DNA from: Cladopsammia gracilis
Lineage: Eukaryota; Cnidaria; Anthozoa; Scleractinia; Dendrophylliidae
Length of the DNA: 64,000 nt
Direction of reading: 5' to 3'
Assembly: GCA_022457155.1 (NCBI GenBank)
Contig: JAJGOT010000466.1
Location: 587,501-651,500, forward strand
Position numbers and translations under genes: made by a program. Below, piece after piece: positions 63,600-64,000 of the stretch. Each line of letters begins with the position of its first letter. Position 1 is the first letter of the stretch. Under the pieces are notes generated by a model that had not been told where the DNA came from, did no database searches, and saw only the letters and a list, made by a program, of their open reading frames with translations.

Positions 63600-63758
63600 A
63601 TGGTTAAATCATATTGTGTTAGACAGAAGAAAGTCACTGAATGTGTCCCAGGTTCTGAAAGATATCAAAAAACTAAAAATGGTCGAACTATGTTGAAATG
63701 CACTTGTGCTGAATGTGGTATAACAAAGACTAAATTTGTTAAAAAAAAGGGAAACTAA
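63600..63758 (+). CDS. Small zinc-ribbon protein (DUF5679-like)
   Basis: 52 aa, ATG in TATATATATAAATG. MVKSYCVRQKK, TKNGRTMLKC, TCAECG and KFVKKK resemble the small DUF5679 zinc-ribbon proteins of large DNA viruses, but only one clear CxxC pair (CAEC) is present; the first knuckle has a single Cys. The frame stops after an A8 run at 63741-63748. In the -1 frame the sequence stays open to the end of the window, so the gene may be longer (next entry). Confidence 0.6.
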   Translation: MVKSYCVRQKKVTECVPGSERYQKTKNGRTMLKCTCAECGITKTKFVKKKGN

Positions 63759-64000
63759 AAGGCCCGTCTGAAGGGGCGGGCTTATTTGATATAGCAAATT
63801 CCCACAGTCTTGGTGAAATTGCAGCTAAAAGCGCTTTAAAAGGTTTGTATAATTTAGGTAGAATCGGAGCATCAAAGGCAATTAAATCTGGTTATGCTAA
63901 ACAAAAAATAAAAGGAATGGCTGATAAATATTTGGATCAAGCCTTAGATAGTTTAACTTCAGATATTAGTAAGAAACTAGATCCATTGCATAAAGGTAGT
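63747..64000 (+). pseudogene. Frame-shifted continuation of the zinc-ribbon gene, runs off the window
   Basis: After the A8 run the -1 frame reads GKLKGPSEGAGLFDIANSHS, then an Ala/Lys-rich amphipathic part (AAKSALKGLYNLGRIGASKA, KGMADKYLDQAL) open to 64000. The amphipathic part recalls the basic core-like protein at 60502. Either an indel in the A run broke one gene of two parts, or two genes overlap with the second lacking its own ATG. Confidence 0.5.

Larger units (their letters stand above)
50303..64000. mobile_element. Integrated Polinton/Maverick (adintovirus-like), left part
   Basis: Gene content fits an animal Polinton/Maverick or adintovirus: packaging ATPase, penton, hexon, pVI-like protein, adenain-like protease and a fibre. 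Genes are densely packed without introns, unlike the host genes. The left end lies between 50152 and 50839 but no terminal inverted repeat or target duplication can be fixed because the right end is outside the window. No protein-primed DNA polymerase or retroviral-type integrase is in the visible part; these hallmark genes should lie beyond 64000 or be lost. Frameshifts and a transposon in the fibre show that this copy is broken or imperfectly assembled. Confidence 0.85.

Overview
The window looks like nuclear DNA of an anthozoan cnidarian, most likely a stony coral. Reasons: AT-rich sequence with small phase-conserved exons and GT-AG introns; a secreted gene joining PAN-like, fibrinogen-like, EGF and D8C domains, typical of corals; a secreted multi-domain H-type lectin gene; Penelope-like retroelements; many MITEs; and an integrated Polinton/Maverick (adintovirus-like) genome. 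The species cannot be named from the sequence.

Layout. 1-6.3 kb is non-coding and dominated by a large inverted repeat. 6.4-25.9 kb is host gene 1 (six supported exons on +). Its fourth intron, about 15 kb, is filled with nested transposons, including two decayed Penelope elements. 26-39.4 kb holds no gene I can support but is packed with repeats: a 51-bp satellite with higher-order structure, a 55-bp array split by a MITE, a MITE pair, nested palindromes and an old duplication. 39.5-50.15 kb is host gene 2 on +, with eleven supported exons encoding a signal peptide, three H-type lectin domains, a follistatin/Kazal-like module and three more lectin domains; its 3' part is not visible.

About 50.3-64 kb is part of an integrated dsDNA virus, inserted after the last visible lectin exon and running off the right edge. 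On - it carries a 2TM protein, a 133-aa protein resembling the parvovirus-type phospholipase A2 fold, a tail-fibre-like protein and the packaging ATPase. On + it carries a frameshifted zinc-ribbon protein like poxvirus late transcription factor VLTF3, a PPxY-bearing acidic protein, penton, a basic core-like protein, double-jelly-roll hexon, a pVI-like protein, an adenain-like protease and a small zinc-ribbon gene. No DNA polymerase or integrase lies in the visible part. The morphogenesis genes would together build, cleave and fill an icosahedral particle.

The copy is broken: a 3.6-kb transposon with perfect 27-bp inverted ends sits in the fibre gene, the fibre has a further frame change, and three other viral genes shift frame at poly-A runs. 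Most viral start codons are immediately preceded by a TATA/TAAATG-like motif, resembling poxvirus late promoters; together with the VLTF3-like gene this suggests the virus carries its own late transcription system. That pairing is the most interesting thing in the window.
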